The position numbers were made by a program, and so were the translations under genes. A stretch of 37,128 bases of DNA from CALVGQ01 sp964368495 (GTDB lineage: Bacteria; Bacillota_I; Bacilli_A; Erysipelotrichales; Erysipelotrichaceae): contig CAYJAJ010000015.1 of NCBI GenBank assembly GCA_964368495.1, forward strand, positions 1-37,128, written 5' to 3'. Position 1 is the first letter of the stretch. Each line of letters begins with the position of its first letter. The notes beneath the pieces were generated by a model that saw only the letters and a program-made list of their open reading frames with translations, was not told where the DNA came from and ran no database searches. Shown in pieces: positions 34,441 to 37,128 of the stretch.

Positions 34441-35811
34441 ATGCGTTTAGAATTATTTAATTTAATTGATGAAACAATGGAATTACTAAAATTAAAAAAT
34501 CCTACTTTTCAATATGTAGAAAATAAAGTTAAAACTGTCTTTAGTGAGGCATTAACACAGTCTAATCAGGAATATATTTCAATAAGTTCAAGGATTAAAT
34601 CAGCTTCAAGTATAAAAGAAAAAATCATAAGAAACAAATACTATTTAAATTGTAAACATGCCAATGATGTATTAAAGGAATTACCTGATTTGATAGGTAT
34701 TACTATTGATTGTAGATTTATTTCTGAAGAAAATAAACTTTATCAAGCCTTGAACTCTTTATTCAATTATAGTCATACTAGATTTCATTCTTGTAAATAC
34801 GATGAAAATTTGTATTTAGATTTTAATATGGTACAACCTCAACAACAAAGAAATGGTTTTACTATTTATCGTATTGATGGTTATTATGTTTTTAATGATA
34901 TTCAAATTAACTTTGAGTTGCAGATAAAATCTATGGTTCATCGTTTTTGGTCAGATATTGAACATCAAGTAGTGTATAAAAATACACAATTTATTTATAA
35001 TGATACATTTATGCAGCGTGTGTTATCTTCTGTACATGATTCACTTGAAGTGGTGGATCATCAACTACAAATTGTTTATCAACAAATGATTAATGAAAGC
35101 ACAAGTGAAGCTGATTTTGGCATGGGAGAAAGAAGTTTTAAAATTTTCATTGCGAAGTCCATTAGTGATTTATATGCGAGAAAAATGATTAGTTCTTTAG
35201 GGTTTACAACTGATTTTAAAAAGAGTAGCGCAGTTTTAAGTCATTATATTTATATCCAAGATTTTGTAAGAAATGAAAATGCATCACTTCGTTTAATGGA
35301 GTATATGGAACATTTCAATTTGCTAAATTTTATGGAAATTGATTTTACCGAGCCCATTTTTTTAGAATCTAACTATAAAAGCGATGATCCATTTTGCGAT
35401 GTATTAGGTAAATACTGGCAAAGTGTGATTAATATTGATTATGAGTGGCATGTGTTTTTCTATATGTTGTTTCTTATAGAACAAGGTAACAACATTCAGG
35501 ATTTCACAAAATTTATAAAAGTTATTAAAGAAATGGTAATCAATCGATCATGGTATGATACTAAATTTAGTTACTTTGATGATAATATCGCTAATGAATT
35601 GAGAACACAGTTTACTACTGAAATTGCTAAAGCAATGGTTAAGGTTGGTAAAATTAGAATTATTCATGAAGATAAATTGTATATGATTTTAAAGTTATTT
35701 CAAGATTATATTGATGATATCGATGAACAAATGAAAAATGATCCACAGTTGTATCATAGTAAAGATCAAATGCTAAGTGATTTAAATTTTAAAATTTGTT
35801 TGTTATTTTAG
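34441..35811 (+). CDS. Divergent RelA/SpoT-domain protein with long C-terminal extension
   Basis: A 456-residue protein. I chose the ATG at 34441 after AAGGAGG; the frame is open to 34315 but that part has no ribosome binding site and poor coding character. Residues about 20-185 match the alarmone synthetase fold: RIKSASSIKEKI (the RxKxxxSIxxK motif), DLIGI with the metal-binding Asp83, and ELQIKS (Glu159, Gln161) followed by FWSDIEH and VVYKN. The usual GYRSxH guanine-binding loop is replaced by NGFTIYRI. No HD hydrolase domain is present. Residues about 215-456 are helical and unrecognised. Standard small alarmone synthetases are about half this length. It may make pppGpp, modify another RNA or nucleotide, or be inactive and regulatory. 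Confidence 0.75.
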   Translation: MRLELFNLIDETMELLKLKNPTFQYVENKVKTVFSEALTQSNQEYISISSRIKSASSIKEKIIRNKYYLNCKHANDVLKELPDLIGITIDCRFISEENKLYQALNSLFNYSHTRFHSCKYDENLYLDFNMVQPQQQRNGFTIYRIDGYYVFNDIQINFELQIKSMVHRFWSDIEHQVVYKNTQFIYNDTFMQRVLSSVHDSLEVVDHQLQIVYQQMINESTSEADFGMGERSFKIFIAKSISDLYARKMISSLGFTTDFKKSSAVLSHYIYIQDFVRNENASLRLMEYMEHFNLLNFMEIDFTEPIFLESNYKSDDPFCDVLGKYWQSVINIDYEWHVFFYMLFLIEQGNNIQDFTKFIKVIKEMVINRSWYDTKFSYFDDNIANELRTQFTTEIAKAMVKVGKIRIIHEDKLYMILKLFQDYIDDIDEQMKNDPQLYHSKDQMLSDLNFKICLLF

Positions 35812-35860
35812 TATAAAATCTTCTTATCTTTCATAAATTGTATTGAAATGAGGGAAGATT

Positions 35861-36331
35861 ATGAATAAACAAGCATTCACATTTTTAACACTATTTACAC
35901 TAGTACTCATGTTAGCTGTCTATTATGTAACATTACCACTTGAAGATCCATCGGTAGTTAGTGATGATTTGATTGTATCAATTGATGAAAACAACCAGAT
36001 TAATACATTATTAAATGATTTGGATAATAAACATTCTACCAATATTGATAATGAGGAAGAGGTTGTCTCAAATAATGATAGTACAATTGATGAGAAACTT
36101 GATGCACTTGATGAGATCAACCTTGAAAAAGAGACGCTAAATCAAGAAATTGCACTTCAAGAAAGCTTAGTTAATCAAGAGTTTGACGGTTGTTTAGTTG
36201 AAATTGAAACAGAAGTAGTGAGAGTGATGTGTCCAGATGATTATGAATCAAAAAATAATGCGATCAAATTGATGAGCACAATATATAATTCAGTGGATAA
36301 AGAAGTACTTGTCGAAGTTTCTTTTGATTAA
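35861..36331 (+). CDS. SpoIIIAH-like single-pass membrane protein
   Basis: A 156-residue protein with a cytoplasmic MNKQ start, one membrane helix (residues 7-27, ending VYYVTLP) and an acidic, probably disordered and coiled-coil region (about 30-105). A small terminal beta-alpha domain follows (about 108-156: GCLVEIETEVVRVMCP and an amphipathic helix). The NKQAFTFLTLFTLVL-x-VYYVTLP start and the ending match SpoIIIAH, which bridges mother cell and forespore with SpoIIQ in endospore formers. The rest of the spoIIIA operon is not here. It sits directly before an Asp23-family gene, as spoIIIAH sits near yqhY in Bacillus. AGGGAAG lies before the ATG. Confidence 0.75.
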   Translation: MNKQAFTFLTLFTLVLMLAVYYVTLPLEDPSVVSDDLIVSIDENNQINTLLNDLDNKHSTNIDNEEEVVSNNDSTIDEKLDALDEINLEKETLNQEIALQESLVNQEFDGCLVEIETEVVRVMCPDDYESKNNAIKLMSTIYNSVDKEVLVEVSFD

Positions 36332-36354
36332 GTCTTCTTATAAATTCATTTTTT

Positions 36355-36363
36355 TGGTATAAT
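36355..36363 (+). promoter_or_regulatory. Extended -10 promoter of the Asp23-family gene
   Basis: TGG followed by TATAAT (36358-36363), with a weak TTCTTA at the -35 position. Confidence 0.6.
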
Positions 36364-36384
36364 ATAATATGTGAGGTGAATAAA

Positions 36385-36714
36385 ATGGCACAAGAATATA
36401 TTTTAATTAAAGAAAAAAATGAAGAAGTTGGACTAATTGCACTTCAAAAAGCAGTATTTGAAACAATATCACAGATTTCTGTTGATGAAGATGATTCAGT
36501 AGTTTTACTTGATAGCTCTGTTTTAAAAAAGAGTATTCAATGCAAAATTGTAGAAAATCATTTGAATGTTTCTGTAGATGTGAAAGTAAAATACGGTGCT
36601 AATGTTAATCAAGTGTGTGAATTATTGCAAGAACGTATTGCGACAAACATTTACCAAATGACAAATTTAAAGTGTAATTTAATTGATGTAAAAGTAGCAG
36701 GATTTACATTTTAG
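36385..36714 (+). CDS. Asp23/Gls24 family protein (YqhY/YloU-like)
   Basis: A 109-residue protein of the Asp23/Gls24 envelope-stress family: a first half of beta strands and helix (ALQKAVFETISQISV), then VDVKVKYGANVNQVCELLQERIATNIYQMTNLKCNLIDVKVAGFTF, which is the family's conserved VxVxxxYGxxIxxVxxxVQxxV...V..VNV pattern. Soluble and cytoplasmic. In Bacillus the homologue YqhY is linked with acetyl-CoA carboxylase genes and nusB; here it is apart from both. I chose ATG 36385; a GTG at 36376 lies within the ribosome binding site. Confidence 0.88.
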   Translation: MAQEYILIKEKNEEVGLIALQKAVFETISQISVDEDDSVVLLDSSVLKKSIQCKIVENHLNVSVDVKVKYGANVNQVCELLQERIATNIYQMTNLKCNLIDVKVAGFTF

Positions 36715-36723
36715 AAAAATTAT

Positions 36724-36752
36724 TTGACAAGAGTATCTGTATGTGGTACTCT
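36724..36752 (+). promoter_or_regulatory. Promoter of the infC leader
   Basis: A perfect TTGACA (36724-36729), 17 bases, then TACTCT (36747-36752) preceded by TGG as an extended -10. The predicted start is near 36759, giving a leader of about 155 bases. Confidence 0.7.
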
Positions 36753-36758
36753 ATTTTA

Positions 36759-36913
36759 GTAAATATAAATATGTGGAAAGTAGAAGAGCCGCTTCTCACC
36801 TGATGTTTTTAAAACTTGGGTTAATGCTACAACTAGAATAAGTTAGTTATGCAGGTTAGCGGGATGTCTATGCCTGCTTTTTATATGATAGAAAAGGGTT
36901 GGAGGTGTCTTTT
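36759..36913 (+). ncRNA. infC leader with attenuator, L20-leader type by position
   Basis: This untranslated stretch before infC contains a hairpin GAAG/CTTC (36784-36795) and a terminator-like hairpin (GCAGG 36851-36855, CCTGC 36873-36877, then five T). ACCTG (36798-36802) can pair with CAGGT (36852-36856), which would break the terminator stem. In Bacillus the infC-rpmI-rplT operon is controlled by ribosomal protein L20 through premature termination in such a leader. That this is an L20 site is inferred from position and architecture, not from a recognised consensus. Confidence 0.6.
36851..36881 (+). terminator. Attenuator terminator ahead of infC
   Basis: GCAGG (36851-36855) and CCTGC (36873-36877) enclose a 17-base loop. 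TTTTT follows directly, upstream of the infC ribosome binding site. Confidence 0.6.
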
Positions 36914-37128
36914 ATTAGTAAAAGAGTCAGTAATGACGAATTAGTCAACGAAAACATTCGATTTAAAGAAGTGTTAGTTATCGGTCCGCAAGGCGAACAA
37001 TTAGGGATGATGATGCGTAGAGAGGCTTTAGAGAAAGCTTTTGAATACGAACTTGATTTATATTGTGTTGCACCTAACGGAAATCCACCGGTATGTAAAA
37101 TTGTTGATTACGGTAAATACCGTTTTGA
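36914..37128 (+). CDS. infC: Translation initiation factor IF-3, N-terminal part, AUU start
   Basis: The frame from 36914 runs off the right edge after 71 codons. The protein reads SKRVSNDELVNENI, RFKEVLVIGPQGEQLGMM, EALEKAFEYELDLYCVAP and PPVCKIVDYGKYRF, the unmistakable N-terminal domain of IF-3. There is no ATG in frame before residue 36. GGAGGT (36901-36906) stands 7 bases before an ATT at 36914, and the in-frame GTG at 36905 lies inside that ribosome binding site. AUU starts are known for infC in E. coli and Bacillus, where IF-3 discriminates against its own start codon and so limits its own synthesis. rpmI and rplT are expected just beyond the window. Confidence 0.95.
   Translation, partial: MSKRVSNDELVNENIRFKEVLVIGPQGEQLGMMMRREALEKAFEYELDLYCVAPNGNPPVCKIVDYGKYRF

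Noticed and set aside
1..37128. Mobile element, prophage or defence island
   Set aside because: Gene order is largely that of Firmicute housekeeping clusters; no transposase, integrase, inverted terminal repeats, CRISPR repeats or tRNA-borne att site were found.

Overview
The window is AT-rich chromosomal DNA from a low-GC Gram-positive bacterium. UAA and UGA both act as stops (for example UGA ends nusB, xseB and the betaine-type ATPase gene), so the code is standard and not that of Mycoplasma. Gene order, T-box leaders on two tRNA synthetase genes, a DUF3196-like protein and spore-type proteins in reduced form suggest Firmicutes, most likely the Erysipelotrichia; that placement is inference from gene content. 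I see no insertion sequence, phage gene, CRISPR array, rRNA or tRNA gene. Only proS and one DUF5662-type gene lie on the minus strand.

Layout. 1-1240: tail of an unidentified hydrolase-like gene, then a BadF/NagK-type sugar kinase and a terminator. 1426-7106: protein-quality block with a DUF3196-like protein, trigger factor (tig), Lon protease, the GTPase EngB and a SpoVID-like LysM protein. This follows the Bacillus order ysoA-tig-clpX-lon-engB-hem-spoVID-valS, but clpX and the hem genes are missing. 7124-10964: a valine T-box (specifier GUA), valS and a membrane-anchored alpha/beta hydrolase. 11060-12978: YitT-type membrane protein, DNA-deoxyinosine glycosylase and a small lipoprotein. 13061-15059: a threonine T-box (specifier ACU) and a thrS that lacks the N-terminal TGS domain. 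proS faces it across a shared terminator.

16895-22622: feoA-feoB (ferrous iron uptake), an IMP dehydrogenase that strikingly resembles the Tritrichomonas foetus enzyme, and a membrane-anchored aryl-sulfate sulfotransferase. After the convergent DUF5662 gene comes a tightly packed rightward unit, 23320-32335: nusB, xseA, xseB, ispA, dxs, recN and a two-gene ABC transporter (CBS-containing ATPase plus permease fused to its binding domain). Genes overlap or are separated by a few bases and no terminator is visible until 32345.

32437-37128: truB-ribF (translationally coupled), a divergent RelA/SpoT-domain protein with a large unassigned C-terminal half, a SpoIIIAH-like membrane protein, an Asp23-family protein, and the start of infC. 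infC begins at AUU and sits behind a leader with an attenuator-like terminator. The window is mostly housekeeping. The less ordinary items are the IMPDH lineage, the RelA/SpoT-like protein, the two isolated spore-type proteins, the TGS-less ThrRS, the sulfotransferase and the infC leader.
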